Source: Methylomicrobium sp. wino1 (GTDB taxonomy: Bacteria > Pseudomonadota > Gammaproteobacteria > Methylococcales > Methylomonadaceae). Taken from it: a stretch of 64,000 nt of DNA. Below the pieces are notes generated by a model. It was not told the DNA's origin, searched no databases, and saw nothing but the letters and a program-made list of their open reading frames with translations. A program made the position numbers and the translations under genes. Numbering within the stretch: position 1 is the first letter of the stretch; each line of letters starts with the position of its first letter. Positions 1 to 10,286 of this stretch are shown here, one piece after another. The stretch is taken from NCBI RefSeq assembly GCF_003932755.1, contig NZ_CP024202.1:2728001-2792000 (forward strand), given 5' to 3'.

Positions 1-900
1 TACGATGTCAACCCTGATAACGTGACGCAACTTGCCGGCGAGGGCGCGATTGCCTCCGCATCGCTGCAGGAATTGGCGCAGCTTTTACCAACGCCGCGCG
101 CGGTCTGGCTGATGGTACCGGCCGGCGAAATTGTCGATAAAAGCATAACCGCACTTGGCACACTGTTGTCACCGGGAGACGCCATCATCGACGGCGGCAA
201 CTCCTATTATAAAGACGATGTGAGACGGGCCGCGAAACTCAAAGCGCAAGGTATCGATTATCTGGATGTCGGCACCAGTGGCGGCACCTGGGGCATGGAG
301 CGAGGCTATTCGCTGATGATAGGCGGCGATCGAGAGCCGGTGCAACGGTTGGAACCCATCTTCGCGGCGCTGGCGCCGGGGCGCGGCGATATTCCCGCGA
401 CACCCAGCCGACGCAACTCCAACAGTACCGCCGAGCAGGGGTATTTACACTGCGGCCCGGTCGGTGCCGGCCATTTCGTCAAAATGATACACAACGGCAT
501 AGAATACGGTCTGATGCAGGCCTATGCGGAAGGCTTCGACATTCTGCGCGGCGCGGCCTCCGAGGCTTTGGCGGACGGTTATCGCTACGATTTCAAGGTA
601 GACGACGTCGCTGAAGTCTGGCGGCGCGGTAGTGTGATCGGCTCCTGGCTGCTGGATTTAACCGCGCAGGCACTGGCGGAAGATCCGGAACTGTCACAGT
701 ACAGCGGTTACGTCACCGATTCCGGCGAAGGCCGCTGGACGGTCCAGGCCGCGGTCGAAGAAGCCGTATCGGCGGAAGTATTGACCGCCGCATTGTTTGC
801 CCGTTTCCGTTCCCGCCAGGAGCATACCTTCGGCGAAAAAATGCTGTCGGCGATGCGGCAACAATTCGGCGGCCACATCGAAGCAGCCAAGGAGGGTTGA
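1..900 (+). CDS. gnd: 6-phosphogluconate dehydrogenase, decarboxylating, 5'-truncated by window
   Basis: This enzyme oxidises 6-phosphogluconate to ribulose 5-phosphate and CO2, in the oxidative pentose phosphate (dissimilatory RuMP) route of the cytosol. The frame is open from base 1 ([13 protein letters not shown]), so the N-terminal NAD(P)-binding Rossmann motif lies outside the window. Visible are the family blocks [30 protein letters not shown] and [23 protein letters not shown], which contain the substrate-binding and catalytic Lys/Asn residues. The short C-terminal domain points to the compact form of about 300-330 residues (GntZ/YqeC-like) rather than the 470-residue form. A GTG at 22 is not the real start. 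zwf follows 2 bp after the stop, so the two are co-transcribed. Confidence 0.93.
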   Translation, partial: YDVNPDNVTQLAGEGAIASASLQELAQLLPTPRAVWLMVPAGEIVDKSITALGTLLSPGDAIIDGGNSYYKDDVRRAAKLKAQGIDYLDVGTSGGTWGMERGYSLMIGGDREPVQRLEPIFAALAPGRGDIPATPSRRNSNSTAEQGYLHCGPVGAGHFVKMIHNGIEYGLMQAYAEGFDILRGAASEALADGYRYDFKVDDVAEVWRRGSVIGSWLLDLTAQALAEDPELSQYSGYVTDSGEGRWTVQAAVEEAVSAEVLTAALFARFRSRQEHTFGEKMLSAMRQQFGGHIEAAKEG

Positions 901-902
901 AT

Positions 903-2471
903 ATGGCGATTAACATCCAAGCCGTGACCGATACACGCGCGGAAACCCCGGTTGAAACAGCGGAAGCCGGCATCATCGTCATTTTTGGCGCCACCGGCGA
1001 CTTGACCAAACGCAAACTGATGCCGGCCTTATGCCATATGGCTAGGGAAGGCGCGCTGACCGAAGCGTCGATTATTCTGGGCGTGGACCGTGTGCCGATG
1101 AGCGACGACGCATTCAGAATGGCCATGCAAGAAGCAGTCTGCGCGGCCAAGGGCAAAGCGGCCATCGAAACCCAGGAATCGCGCCGCTTCGCCAATCAGA
1201 TGCATTATTTTGCCGGCGACTTGCAAGACCCGGCCAGTTTTACCGCCTTGGCCGAGAGAATCCAGGAGCTGAACGGCGGTGCGTTGGGCAACCGCCTGTA
1301 TTATTGCGCCACCCCGCCAGCCTTGGTGAGCGATATCGTCAAAGGTTTGGCTCATGCCGGGCTGCATCAGGAGGCGGACGGTTGGGCGCGCATTATCATC
1401 GAAAAGCCCTTCGGCCACGATCTGGCTTCGGCGCAAGCGCTCAGTAAGGTGGTTGCCGACGTATTTCAGGAACATCAAATCTATCGGATCGACCATTACC
1501 TGGGCAAGGAAACGGTGCAGAACATGCTGTTTTTCCGCTTCGGCAATGCCTTGTTCGAACCGGTCTGGAATCGGCAGCATATCGATTATGTCGAGATTAC
1601 CGCCGCAGAAACTCTGGGTGTTGGACATAGAGGCGGTTATTACGAGCAGGCCGGGGCCTTGCGCGATATGGTCACCAATCACTTGATGCAATTGTTGGCC
1701 TTGATCGCCATGGAACCGCCCATCGCCTTCGAAGCCGACGCGGTGCGCGACGCCAAAATCCAGGTTTGGCGCTCGATCAAACCGATGACGGCGGCGGAAG
1801 TGGCGGAAAGAACCGTGCGCGGCCAATACGCGGACGGGGCGATGAACGGCGAGACGCTGCCGGCTTACCGGCGGGAACCGGGTATTGCAGCCGATTCAGG
1901 CACGGAAACCTATGTGGCCGCCGAATTTCGCATCGATAATTGGCGCTGGGCCGGGGTACCGTTTTATCTGCGCACCGGCAAGCGGCTGGCGCGCGGCGTC
2001 ACCGAACTGGCCGTGCATTTCAAGCGGCCGCCGCAAGCCTTGTTGGCCGATCATAGCGTCCAAATCGAACCCAATGTCATCGCCCTGCGCATTCACCCGG
2101 ACGAAGGCATAGACATCGGTTTTGTCGCGAAACAACCCGGCGCCGGCCTACAAACCGCCAATGTACGGATGGACTTTAGCTATCAACAGGCTTTCAAGCA
2201 ACGTATTCCGGAAGCTTACGAAACCCTGTTGCTGGACGCCTTGATTGGTGATGCCACCTTGTTTACTCGTAGCGACGGCGTCGAAGCGCAATGGCGTTTG
2301 ATCGATCCGATTCTGGAAGCTTGGCGGCAGCAGTCCGCGGATTTATCCCACTACCCAGCTGGCAGCGAAGGCCCGGCAGCCGCCGATGCCTTGTTGGCGC
2401 GTAACGGCCACCGCTGGCGGCGGTTAAACAAAGCCACCGAAGATCATTTGTCAATCACCACGGAAACCTGA
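903..2471 (+). CDS. zwf: glucose-6-phosphate 1-dehydrogenase
   Basis: It oxidises glucose 6-phosphate to 6-phosphogluconolactone and feeds the neighbouring 6-phosphogluconate dehydrogenase. The N-terminal Rossmann motif [13 protein letters not shown] lies near residues 27-39, and the active-site signature RIDHYLGKE near 195-203 contains the catalytic His. The length of about 522 residues is normal for the family. The frame can be extended to a TTG at 897, but the ATG at 903 is preferred because GGAGGG at 891-896 is at good Shine-Dalgarno distance. A short low-similarity tail follows the conserved C-terminal domain. The gene sits between gnd and pgi with 2-bp gaps, which makes a three-gene operon likely. 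Confidence 0.96.
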   Translation: MAINIQAVTDTRAETPVETAEAGIIVIFGATGDLTKRKLMPALCHMAREGALTEASIILGVDRVPMSDDAFRMAMQEAVCAAKGKAAIETQESRRFANQMHYFAGDLQDPASFTALAERIQELNGGALGNRLYYCATPPALVSDIVKGLAHAGLHQEADGWARIIIEKPFGHDLASAQALSKVVADVFQEHQIYRIDHYLGKETVQNMLFFRFGNALFEPVWNRQHIDYVEITAAETLGVGHRGGYYEQAGALRDMVTNHLMQLLALIAMEPPIAFEADAVRDAKIQVWRSIKPMTAAEVAERTVRGQYADGAMNGETLPAYRREPGIAADSGTETYVAAEFRIDNWRWAGVPFYLRTGKRLARGVTELAVHFKRPPQALLADHSVQIEPNVIALRIHPDEGIDIGFVAKQPGAGLQTANVRMDFSYQQAFKQRIPEAYETLLLDALIGDATLFTRSDGVEAQWRLIDPILEAWRQQSADLSHYPAGSEGPAAADALLARNGHRWRRLNKATEDHLSITTET

Positions 2472-2473
2472 CC

Positions 2474-4111
2474 ATGACTACCGATTCCAACCCCCGGTCG
2501 CTGACCCAGCGCCCCGACTGGCTCGCCTTGCAAAGACATTACCAAGAAATTAAAGACCTGCATCTACGCCAATTGTTTGCCGACGATCCTACTCGCGGCG
2601 AACGGCTGACAATCGAAACGCCGGACATTTATCTGGATTATTCCAAAAACCGCATCACCGACGAAACCCTCCGTTTGCTGATAAACCTCGCCAACGCATG
2701 CGGCTTGCGCGAACGGATTGAAGCCATGTTCAACGGCGACACCATCAACGTCACCGAACAGCGCGCAGCCCTGCACACTGCGTTACGGGCTCCAAGAGGG
2801 GAAAGCATCCTGCTGGATGGCGTGAACGTGGTACCCGACGTGCATGCGGTGCTGGACAGAATGGCATTTTTTTCGGAAAAAGTCCGCAATGGCCAATGGC
2901 TAGGCCATACCGGCAAGCCCATTCTCAATATCGTCAACATCGGCATCGGCGGTTCCGACCTAGGGCCGGTGATGGCGTACGAAGCCTTGCGCCATTACAG
3001 CCAGCGCAACCTGACCTTGCGTTTCGTCTCCAATGTCGACGGCACCGATTTCGTCGAGGCCACCCGCGATCTGGATCCCGAACAAACCTTATTCATCATT
3101 TGCTCGAAAACCTTTACCACGCTGGAAACTTTGACCAACGCCCGCGCCGCTCGGGACTGGTGCCTGCAAAAACTGGGCGACCAACACGCGGTGAGCCGGC
3201 ATTTCGTGGCGGTATCGACCAATGCCAACGAGGTGAGCAAATTTGGCATCGATACTGACAACATGTTCGGCTTTTGGGACTGGGACGGCGGCCGTTACTC
3301 GATGGATTCGGCTATTGGCTTGTCGACCATGATCGCCGTCGGCCCGGATCATTTCCGCGCCATGTTGGACGGCTTTCATGAGATGGACGAGCATTTTCGC
3401 CACACGCCGTTCGAGCGCAACATGCCGGTCATCATGGCTTTATTGAAGCTATGGTACAACAATTTCTTCGCCGGGCAGTCGGTGGCGGTGTTTCCATATT
3501 GTCAGTATCTAAAGCGCTTCCCGGCCTATTTGCAGCAGTTGACCATGGAAAGCAACGGCAAGCATGTCACGCTGGAAGGTGCCAACGTCGATTATCAAAC
3601 CGCGCCGATCTATTGGGGCGAGCCGGGCACCAACGGCCAACACTCGTTTTTTCAATTATTGCACCAGGGCACGCGACTGATTCCCTGCGATTTCATCGGT
3701 TTTCAACAAGCCCTGAATCCGCTGGGCGACCAGCACGATTTGTTGATGGCCAATTGCTTCGCCCAGACCGAAGCGCTGGCCTTCGGTAAAACCGAGTCCG
3801 AAGTCAAGGCCGATGGTATTTCCGATTGGCTGGTGCCGCATCGCACCTTCGAGGGCAACCGGCCCAGTAATACCCTGCTACTGGAACAATTGACGCCGAA
3901 AACGCTGGGCTTGCTGGTCGCGCTTTACGAGCATAGCGTGTATACCCAGGGCTCGATCTGGAATATCGATTCCTTCGATCAATGGGGGGTGGAGCTGGGC
4001 AAGATGCTGGCGAAAACCACCGCCGAAGAACTGCAGGCCGAAGCCGAACCGCGACTCGCGCACGACAGCTCGACCAATGCACTGATCTGGCGTTACCGGC
4101 GCTTGCGCTAG
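2474..4111 (+). CDS. pgi: glucose-6-phosphate isomerase
   Basis: It interconverts glucose 6-phosphate and fructose 6-phosphate. In a RuMP-type methylotroph this links hexulose phosphate synthesis with the zwf/gnd oxidation branch. The 545-residue protein has the usual length and the family blocks [31 protein letters not shown], the region around residues 350-385 ([20 protein letters not shown], then [14 protein letters not shown]) with the catalytic Glu and His, and QWGVELGK near the C-terminus. The ATG at 2474 is 2 bp after the zwf stop. The gene converges on the MscS-type gene, with only 9 bp between the two stop codons. Confidence 0.97.
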   Translation: MTTDSNPRSLTQRPDWLALQRHYQEIKDLHLRQLFADDPTRGERLTIETPDIYLDYSKNRITDETLRLLINLANACGLRERIEAMFNGDTINVTEQRAALHTALRAPRGESILLDGVNVVPDVHAVLDRMAFFSEKVRNGQWLGHTGKPILNIVNIGIGGSDLGPVMAYEALRHYSQRNLTLRFVSNVDGTDFVEATRDLDPEQTLFIICSKTFTTLETLTNARAARDWCLQKLGDQHAVSRHFVAVSTNANEVSKFGIDTDNMFGFWDWDGGRYSMDSAIGLSTMIAVGPDHFRAMLDGFHEMDEHFRHTPFERNMPVIMALLKLWYNNFFAGQSVAVFPYCQYLKRFPAYLQQLTMESNGKHVTLEGANVDYQTAPIYWGEPGTNGQHSFFQLLHQGTRLIPCDFIGFQQALNPLGDQHDLLMANCFAQTEALAFGKTESEVKADGISDWLVPHRTFEGNRPSNTLLLEQLTPKTLGLLVALYEHSVYTQGSIWNIDSFDQWGVELGKMLAKTTAEELQAEAEPRLAHDSSTNALIWRYRRLR

Positions 4112-4120
4112 TGGATTCAC

Positions 4121-6448
4121 TTATTTCATAGCTGTGGATGCTTCTTTTAGATTCACGTCACGTTGCGGAAAAGGAATTTCGATATTTTCCGACCGAAAGG
4201 CGGCATTGATGGCAAAGCACAAATCGCTGAAAACCTGCGCCCTGTTATCGATGGAACGGATAAAGCAGCGCAGTTCCAGATTAAGCGCACTGTCTCCGAA
4301 CCCCGTCATCAATACCACCGGAGCGGCGACCCGTTTGCTTTCGGTAATGACCATGTCGTGCTGATCGGCGGCGGCCAGCAAGAGCTCTCTAACTTTTTCG
4401 AGATCGGTTCCGTAGGCGACGCCTACTGGGATGATGATGCGTCCAGACGAGTCATGCAGCATCCAGTTCGTGACTTGACTGGAAATCAGCTCCGAATTGG
4501 GCACGATGATATGCGAACCGTCGAAGGTTCTCAATTGCGTCGAGCGGATGCTGATTCGGTGCACAAAACCTTCGACCGCTCCGACCAGTATCCAGTCGCC
4601 GGTACGGACGGGTCGCTCGATCAGCAAAATCAGCCCGGAGATAAAGTTATTGACGATATTTTGCAAACCGAAGCCGATGCCCACCGATAGTGCACCGGCG
4701 ATAATGGCCAGATTCGCGAATTCCACCCCGGCGACGGACAGCGCGACCAATAGAGAAACGATCAACCCTAGATAACCGATGACGGTAACCAGAGCATCGC
4801 GGGCGCCGCGTTCCATTCGGGCGTTGTTCAACCAGCCCGGCACTACCTTTTGTTTAAACCAGCCGGAAACGGCAAACAGAAAGGAAAACGCCAGCAGGCC
4901 ACTGGCAAGCTGCAGCGGGACGACTCGAAAAGACCCCATCCAGAAGCCTTCTTGCAGAAAAGTCATGATCAGGTCGATACCCTGATGTGATATCCCCCAT
5001 ACCCAAAGCACCCAGAGACCAAGTCCGCCCCACAAAGTGGTGCTGAAGATCAGCCGAAGCCAAATCAGACCGGGAATATGCTCGGCATCCTGCAAACCGA
5101 GCTGCCGGCGTAGCCGTTTTTGCCAGGGTTGATAACCGTTATCCATGCCGTCGAACAAATCGGACATTAAGGTATTGATAAACCAAGCGGCACCCAAGCC
5201 CAGCAAAGAACCCAGCAATCCGGTCAAGGTAAAATCCGCAAGATTACGATAACCCAGCCACTCAGCGGCCAAGGAAAAAATCAGTGCCGCCAGCAACAGC
5301 AAACGGATTTTGGTGGTACCGCCCAACGTGGGGATGCGGCCAATCGACCAAAGCACCCAGGCCAGATTGAGAAATAGAATAGTGCCGTAAACGCTACGCG
5401 CCAATCCATATTGCGTTTCCGGCAAGGCTGCCGAAAGACCGGAACCGAAAAACAATAGGCCCAGTAAACCCAACGTCAACAGTCGGGTCAAATGTTTGGC
5501 AAAGGCCCGCGCCGTCAATTCCGGCATGGTCAGATAATGGCGCGCCGGAAAATCCGGATGCAGCATGGCCCGCACCATGCCTAGCAGCAGCACATAGCCC
5601 AATAGGGCATAAGCCAGTTGGGTGATAAAAGGCATCGGTGTAAGCGGAAGAGCAATGCTCAAATAGATAGCCGCCGAAGCGGTTCCGCCGATTATCGGCA
5701 ATAATCGGGCTCCGCAGCTTTTCAGTGCCAGCAAAAAACCGGTACATTTGTCGACGCAGGGCGGGTTTTTTGATGACAGCCAGAGATGATAAAAACGCCG
5801 TCCCACTAAAATACTCAGGGCCACCAAACATAGCAAGCTTAGCAGATCGGTGCCGGTCAATAACTGTAAACCGCTCTGCATCATTAAAAAGTGTTGCATC
5901 AATCCCCACCAGGAATCGGGATGCTTAAGATTATCCTGAAACAACGCTCCGGCGGCGGGTCCTTTAACCAACAGTTTTCGGGTCAGCGTAGCTTGTTCGA
6001 TGGCGGCGGCTTTTTCCTTGATATCTTTGGTCTGAATCAGGATGAATTGACAAGCGGCCAGCCGCTTGTCGAGCATCTCGAGTTCTTGATCCAGATTATG
6101 CCTCGCCAGACCGACATCGGCCGCCTCCTGGCTGATTTTCGGGCCTATCGCTTCAATATCCCGCCGCCGCTGACGCGCGGCCGCTTCTGTTTGGATGACG
6201 CAGTCCTGTGCTTGTTCGCGCAGGGTTTTGAGTTTGTTTTTGAAGTTCTCGAAACGGATAACATCCGGCTGCAGATTAGCGGCGGCCTGTATCGTCTCAT
6301 TGGCGGATTCAAGCGTGGCTTTCGCCGATGCCAACCAAGTGTCGCCGTAGTCTGTTTCGACAGACCAAGCGGGGTGCGCATACGCCAACATCGCTGTGGA
6401 TAAAACAAGAAAAAAGCGGCAAATAATACCGATATAAAAAGCTTTCAT
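4121..6448 (-). CDS. large MscS-family mechanosensitive channel with periplasmic coiled-coil domain
   Basis: A probable inner-membrane tension-gated channel that releases solutes on hypo-osmotic shock. The 775-residue protein starts with a cleavable signal peptide (residues 1-29, ending AHPAWS). Residues 30-165 are charged and helical, like the periplasmic coiled coil of MscK/YbdG-type long forms. About ten hydrophobic segments lie between 195 and 610. The pore helix at about 586-610 (GALSVGIGFGLQNIVNNFIS) has the small-residue pattern of MscS TM3, followed by the beta domain (LLIERPVRTGDWILVG). The C-terminal alpha/beta domain is complete. The protein is shorter than E. coli MscK (about 1100 residues), so I leave the symbol empty. 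It is transcribed alone and converges on pgi. Confidence 0.9.
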   Translation of the reverse strand: MKAFYIGIICRFFLVLSTAMLAYAHPAWSVETDYGDTWLASAKATLESANETIQAAANLQPDVIRFENFKNKLKTLREQAQDCVIQTEAAARQRRRDIEAIGPKISQEAADVGLARHNLDQELEMLDKRLAACQFILIQTKDIKEKAAAIEQATLTRKLLVKGPAAGALFQDNLKHPDSWWGLMQHFLMMQSGLQLLTGTDLLSLLCLVALSILVGRRFYHLWLSSKNPPCVDKCTGFLLALKSCGARLLPIIGGTASAAIYLSIALPLTPMPFITQLAYALLGYVLLLGMVRAMLHPDFPARHYLTMPELTARAFAKHLTRLLTLGLLGLLFFGSGLSAALPETQYGLARSVYGTILFLNLAWVLWSIGRIPTLGGTTKIRLLLLAALIFSLAAEWLGYRNLADFTLTGLLGSLLGLGAAWFINTLMSDLFDGMDNGYQPWQKRLRRQLGLQDAEHIPGLIWLRLIFSTTLWGGLGLWVLWVWGISHQGIDLIMTFLQEGFWMGSFRVVPLQLASGLLAFSFLFAVSGWFKQKVVPGWLNNARMERGARDALVTVIGYLGLIVSLLVALSVAGVEFANLAIIAGALSVGIGFGLQNIVNNFISGLILLIERPVRTGDWILVGAVEGFVHRISIRSTQLRTFDGSHIIVPNSELISSQVTNWMLHDSSGRIIIPVGVAYGTDLEKVRELLLAAADQHDMVITESKRVAAPVVLMTGFGDSALNLELRCFIRSIDNRAQVFSDLCFAINAAFRSENIEIPFPQRDVNLKEASTAMK

Positions 6449-6517
6449 GGCATTGTGCTGGATGAAGTCCGGAAGAGTACGCTCGTTGTGAATTAAAAAA
6501 ACGGTGCGTGAAGCCCA

Positions 6518-7825
6518 TCAAGACTCGGGCTGATTGATAGCATCCAATAAATTCGCCACCAGTCCTGTCCAGCCGGTCTGGTGCGATGCGCCAATGCCAC
6601 GGCCGTTGTCGCCCTGGAAATATTCGTGAAACAACAAATAATCCCGGAAATTCGGATCGTCTTGCAGTTTTGCGTTATCACCGAACGCCGGCCTCAAGCC
6701 CTTGTCATTACGGCGGAATAACCGGGTCAAGCGGAGGGCCAGTTCATTGGAGACTTGCTGAAGAGTCAGAAAACGGCCGGAGCCGGAGGGGCATTCGATT
6801 TCAAAATCATCGCCGTAATAACTGGCAAAACGCTTCAGCGAGACGATCAATAGATAATTGACAGGAAACCACACCGGCCCGCGCCAGTTGGAGTTACCGC
6901 CAAAGGTGCCGGTTTCGGATTCGCCGGGCTCGTATCGTACCCTTACCGGTTCGCCGCAACAGTCGAATACATACGGGGCATCGAAATGCGCCCGCGACAG
7001 CGAACGGATGCCGTAGTCGGACAGAAACTCGGTCTCATCCAGCATGCGTTTGAGTAATAACTTCATGCGGTGCCCGCGCAGTAGCGACAACAAGCGGCGA
7101 TTGCCGCGCCCCGGTTCGTTCCAGTGCGATACCAGTCCGGCCAAGTCCGGACGGTAGTTGAGAAACCATTCCAAGCGCCGCTTGAAATCGGGTAAGCGTT
7201 CCAGCATTTCCGGTTCGAGAATTTCGACCGCGTTCAGCGGAATCAGGCCGACCATCGAGCGGAGCTTTAGCGGCATCAATCGGCCGTCGGGGAAACGGAG
7301 TACATCATAAAAGAAACCGTCCTCGTCGTTCCAAAGGCCCACGCCGTCATCTCCGATATGGGTCATGGCTTGGGCGACATACAGAAAATGTTCGAAAAAT
7401 TTAGTAGCGATATCTTCATAAGTGCGATTATGCAGCGCAAGTTCCAGCGCGATTCGCATCAGGTTCAGGCAATACATCGCCATCCAACTGGTCGCGTCGG
7501 ATTGGTTCAGATAACCGCCGGTCGGTAGCGGCTTGTTTCGGTCGAAAACGCCGATATTGTCCAGGCCCAAGAAACCGCCTTGAAACACGTTATTGTCGTC
7601 GATATCCTTGCGATTGACCCACCAGGTAAAATTGACGATTAATTTGTGCAGGACCCGTTCCAGAAAATCGAGGTCTCCTTGTCCGCCGTTGGCGTCGCAT
7701 TCGGTTTTGTAGACTTCCCAAGCAGCCCATGCGTGTACCGGCGGATTAGCGTCGTCGAACGCAACGGATTTTCGATTGGCGGCAACCAACCACGACGCCG
7801 GATGCGACAGGCGCCATTGCAGCAT
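6518..7825 (-). pseudogene. C-terminal part of a GH63/MGH1-type glycoside hydrolase, N-terminus lost
   Basis: The visible 435 residues match the C-terminal (alpha/alpha)6 barrel of bacterial GH63-like (mannosyl-oligosaccharide glucosidase-type) proteins: NPPVHAWAAW, NFTWWVNRKDIDDNNVFQGGFLGLDNIG, LNQSDATSWMA, GNSNWRGPVWFPVNYLL and HQTGWTGLVA. Intact bacterial relatives are roughly twice as long, so the N-terminal half is missing. The first 20 residues read as a junction rather than a real start, and the next conserved sequence on the other strand, within 80 bp, belongs to an acetolactate synthase. This indicates that a deletion removed the 5' ends of both genes. The remaining frame is intact, so a truncated protein could still be made, but function is doubtful. 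Confidence 0.75.
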
Positions 7826-7889
7826 ATATGGTATTGCTGGAACGCGCCGAATCGGATATGCGAGCTTGGTTACAGTGCCGTCGCTGGGT

Positions 7890-8468
7890 ACAATCGGTTT
7901 ACAGGCGCGCGATTATGCCGCGTGCGGATTCGACATGGCCGAGTATCATCCTCGGATATGGTATCCGAGACGCGAGAAAAAAATCGTTCACATTCATAAT
8001 ACAGCGGCTGAGATCGATGCGTATTACACTGTGACTGCCGATGTGATCGACGATATCGCCGCCGGTTTGCATGGCATCGCCGGACAGGCGGCCTGGCAAA
8101 GTTATTACAGTGCCGATGCGCTGAAGCGAACGATCGCCGCCGAACTCGATATTTATGCGCGTGACGACGGTTTTCCGTTGAAACCGCAACGCATTCTGTC
8201 CGATATGCGTAAGGCACTCGCCGACCGGGATATTCTTATCTCCGATGTTGGTGCGCACAAAATTTGGATCGCACGGCTGTTTCGCTGCGAAGCGCCGAAT
8301 ACCTGCATCATTTCCAACGGTTTCGCTTCGGTGGGTATTGGCGTGCCGGGCGCGATCGCCGCCAAGCTGGTGTATCCGCACCGCAGGGTGCTGACCATCA
8401 CCGGCGACGCCGGTTTCATGATGAATTCCCAGGAAATCGAAACAGCGCTACGTTATCGCGTCGCGATT
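7890..8468 (+). pseudogene. remnant of catabolic (AlsS-type) acetolactate synthase
   Basis: The translation has the middle and TPP-binding parts of AlsS-like enzymes: GFDMAEYHPRIW, KKIVHIHNTAAEID, ILISDVGAHKIWIARLFRCEAP, ISNGFASVGIGVPGAIAAKLV and the TPP/Mg motif TGDAGFMMNSQEIETALRY. This corresponds to roughly residues 290-480 of a protein of about 560. The N-terminal third is gone, and similarity stops abruptly after RYRVAI at 8465. The sequence then continues as aldehyde dehydrogenase in another frame. The open frame itself runs 7776-8579, but its ends are unrelated filler. It is a dead gene fused at both sides to other broken genes. Confidence 0.75.
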
Positions 8469-8885
8469 GATATCGGTCGCGGTCGACGAAAGCGGCAAGC
8501 CTTATCGGGATACCAAGGCGGAATTGCTTCGCGCGATCGACGGAATCAAAAATTGCCGCGACTGTATTCGCTCGACTAGCGGCAGGGAAATTCCAATGCG
8601 GATCAACGACGCCTCAGCCGGACGCTTGGCCTTCACGCACCGAGAACCGATCGGGCCGGCGATTGCGTCCGGTTGTCCGGTTATCGTTAAACCGGCCAAA
8701 AAAACACCGTTATCGGCATTTATGCTAGTCGATATTTTGCGAGAGGCAGGTTTGCCGGAATCTTGGGGTTTGCCATTACTGACCGATAGCCTGGAAACCA
8801 CCGAGGCTTTGACGGGATGCCAGAGTCGCGTTTTTCAGTTTTATCGGTAGCGCCCAGGTTGGCTGGTCGCTACGCACCAAGCGGC
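8467..8885 (+). pseudogene. remnant of an NAD(P)-dependent aldehyde dehydrogenase
   Basis: One frame reads DESGKPYRDTKAELLRAIDGIKN, GREIPM, RLAFTHREPIG and then PAIASGCPVIVKPAKKTPLS, FMLVDILREAGLPE. This is the N-terminal NAD-binding part of the aldehyde dehydrogenase family. About 20 residues that normally lie between REPIG and PAIA are missing. The frame ends with a stop near 8850, but the family sequence continues in another frame from about 8841 (FIGSAQVGWSLRTK), so there is a frameshift as well. The catalytic Glu and Cys regions are absent. In relatives such a gene often sits next to alsS, which fits the order of the remnants here (family knowledge, not shown by this sequence). Confidence 0.7.
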
Positions 8886-9224
8886 CAGGGCATGCGCCAG
8901 CCATTCATAGCCGACCCGGTAAACATCGAACTTGGTTCCGTAAGGTACGGTATCCATTTCGCCTTTAGCGCGCTGGTAAACGACCGATCGAAAAATCCGG
9001 TTGATCGGCGCACCGTCGGTGTCGGATTCGATAAAATACTGTTTAATCATCGGCCTCAGGTTTTCCATGCCTTTGCGGAACCGGCAGATTACCGGAAAAT
9101 TACGCAGTAGCGAATGGCGTGTTTGTCGCATGTCGAAAATGCCTAACAGGAATATTGGTGTCCATAACAGAAAACCCCAAAGCGTGTGGAGCCAAAAGAA
9201 GGCTAGGGTTCCGTTGAGTGTCAA
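8841..9224 (-). pseudogene. N-terminal fragment of FMN-binding glutamate synthase family protein
   Basis: The 127-residue frame has a hydrophobic N-terminal stretch and then the conserved start of the FMN-binding glutamate synthase-like family (LLRNFPVICRFRKGMENLRPMIKQYFIESDTDG, SVVYQRAKGEMDTVPYGTKFDVYRVGYEWL). Intact members have about 500 residues. Here everything after GYEWL, including the FMN and iron-sulfur parts, is missing, and the last residues run over the aldehyde dehydrogenase remnant on the opposite strand. It starts with TTG, with no good ribosome binding site. An ECF-type promoter motif at 9311-9339 points towards it, so the intact ancestor was probably part of the regulon described at 9379. 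Confidence 0.7.
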
Positions 9225-9310
9225 AACGGTCGACGAATGGTAAACGCATGGTGCCCTCAGGTTGGTTTAATAGAATTCAAATCGGCGAAAATATTGGTTT
9301 GGTTCCCAAT

Positions 9311-9339
9311 TGAGTCGTCGACAAGCCGGTAACCTTACA
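9311..9339 (-). promoter_or_regulatory. ECF-type promoter motif facing leftward
   Basis: Read on the minus strand this is TGTAAGG (9339-9333), 15 bases, CGACTCA (9317-9311). The boxes and the spacing are the same as in the three other copies at 9379, 11216 and 16953. It lies about 90 bp upstream of the truncated glutamate synthase-like gene and back to back with the rightward copy, so it forms a divergent promoter pair. The promoter role is inferred from the repeated, exactly spaced boxes upstream of genes. Confidence 0.7.
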
Positions 9340-9378
9340 CTATTCCTGGCCGGTCACAAACAAAATCATGGATTCTGC

Positions 9379-9407
9379 TGTAAGGAAACTCCGTATCCGA
9401 CGACTCA
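9379..9407 (+). promoter_or_regulatory. ECF-type promoter motif of DUF547-sigma-anti-sigma operon
   Basis: TGTAAGG (9379-9385), 15 bases, CGACTCA (9401-9407), ending 28 bp before the DUF547 start codon. The same boxes at the same spacing precede arsM and bufA. Because the operon encodes an ECF-like sigma factor and a zinc-finger anti-sigma factor, the simplest reading is that this sigma factor recognises the motif and controls its own operon. Confidence 0.78.
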
Positions 9408-9435
9408 TCGTCAAACCCATTGGAGAAGGAGAAAA

Positions 9436-10182
9436 ATGATGTCTTTAGTTAGTCGATATGTTTTAGGCATGGTTCTGGTGTTTATTACTGCCTATGCTCA
9501 TGGAACCGAACCGGATTGGACCGATTATAACGCCGTGCTTGAGCATATTCGTCCCGGCAATAAGAACGGCGTTTCGCTGATGCTAGTCGATTATAAGACC
9601 ATTCGTGACAATGGCAGTCTCGACCGGGCATACCAAGCGTTTTCGGCATTTCCGGTTTCGAATTTGGCGGGCCGCGAAGAGAAACTGGCGTTTTATATCA
9701 ATGCGTACAACATCCTGGCATTAAAAATGGTCGCCGACCATTGGCCTTTGAAGAGCATCAAGGATGTCGGCAGTTGGTTCAGCCCGGTCTGGAAGAGACC
9801 GGCCGGCGAGTTGGGCGGAAAAATGGTCACGCTGGATGAAGTCGAGCACGAAATATTGCGGCCGATGGGTGAGCCGCGCGTGCATATGGCGGTCGTTTGC
9901 GCCTCGGTCAGTTGTCCGGATTTGCGTAGCGAGCCGTTCGTTGCGGCAAAACTCGACGAGCAGTTGAACGATCAGACGACTAAGTTTTTAAACAATTCCG
10001 GCAAAGGTTTGCGCGTATCGAAAGAGACCGTAAGAGTATCGAAAATTTTCGATTGGTTCGAAAATGATTTTAGCGGACAGGGCGGTGTCGAAGCTTTTGT
10101 CAGACGCTACCGTCCAGATTTGCCGGATTACCGTCTGAAGGCCAACATTCCGTATGATTGGGTGGTCAATGCAGTGCAATAA
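9436..10182 (+). CDS. exported DUF547 domain protein
   Basis: A 248-residue protein of the DUF547 family, whose biochemical role is not settled. The start at 9436 is chosen because GGAGAAGGAG lies just upstream and because it begins a clear signal peptide (VSRYVLGMVLVFITAYAHG). The longer frame from 9310 has no such signal. Family blocks are EKLAFYINAYNILALKMV and VHMAVVCASVSCPDLRSEPF, with two Cys that could bind a metal or form a disulfide. It is the first gene of an operon with the ECF sigma factor (104 bp downstream) and its anti-sigma factor. DUF547 proteins encoded with stress sigma factors are probably periplasmic, but no function can be assigned from the sequence. Confidence 0.85.
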   Translation: MMSLVSRYVLGMVLVFITAYAHGTEPDWTDYNAVLEHIRPGNKNGVSLMLVDYKTIRDNGSLDRAYQAFSAFPVSNLAGREEKLAFYINAYNILALKMVADHWPLKSIKDVGSWFSPVWKRPAGELGGKMVTLDEVEHEILRPMGEPRVHMAVVCASVSCPDLRSEPFVAAKLDEQLNDQTTKFLNNSGKGLRVSKETVRVSKIFDWFENDFSGQGGVEAFVRRYRPDLPDYRLKANIPYDWVVNAVQ

Positions 10183-10286
10183 GGTCGCGTTATGGAAGCC
10201 GATCGATGCGTGGTAAAGTTTCGAACTATCCGTTGAGTTTTTTGTATAGAATGCCTCTTCATAACAACAATAAACAGGATTCTCAA

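Noticed and set aside
1029..1826. 265-codon open frame opposite zwf
   Set aside because: Antisense shadow of a GC-rich conserved gene, without its own family match.
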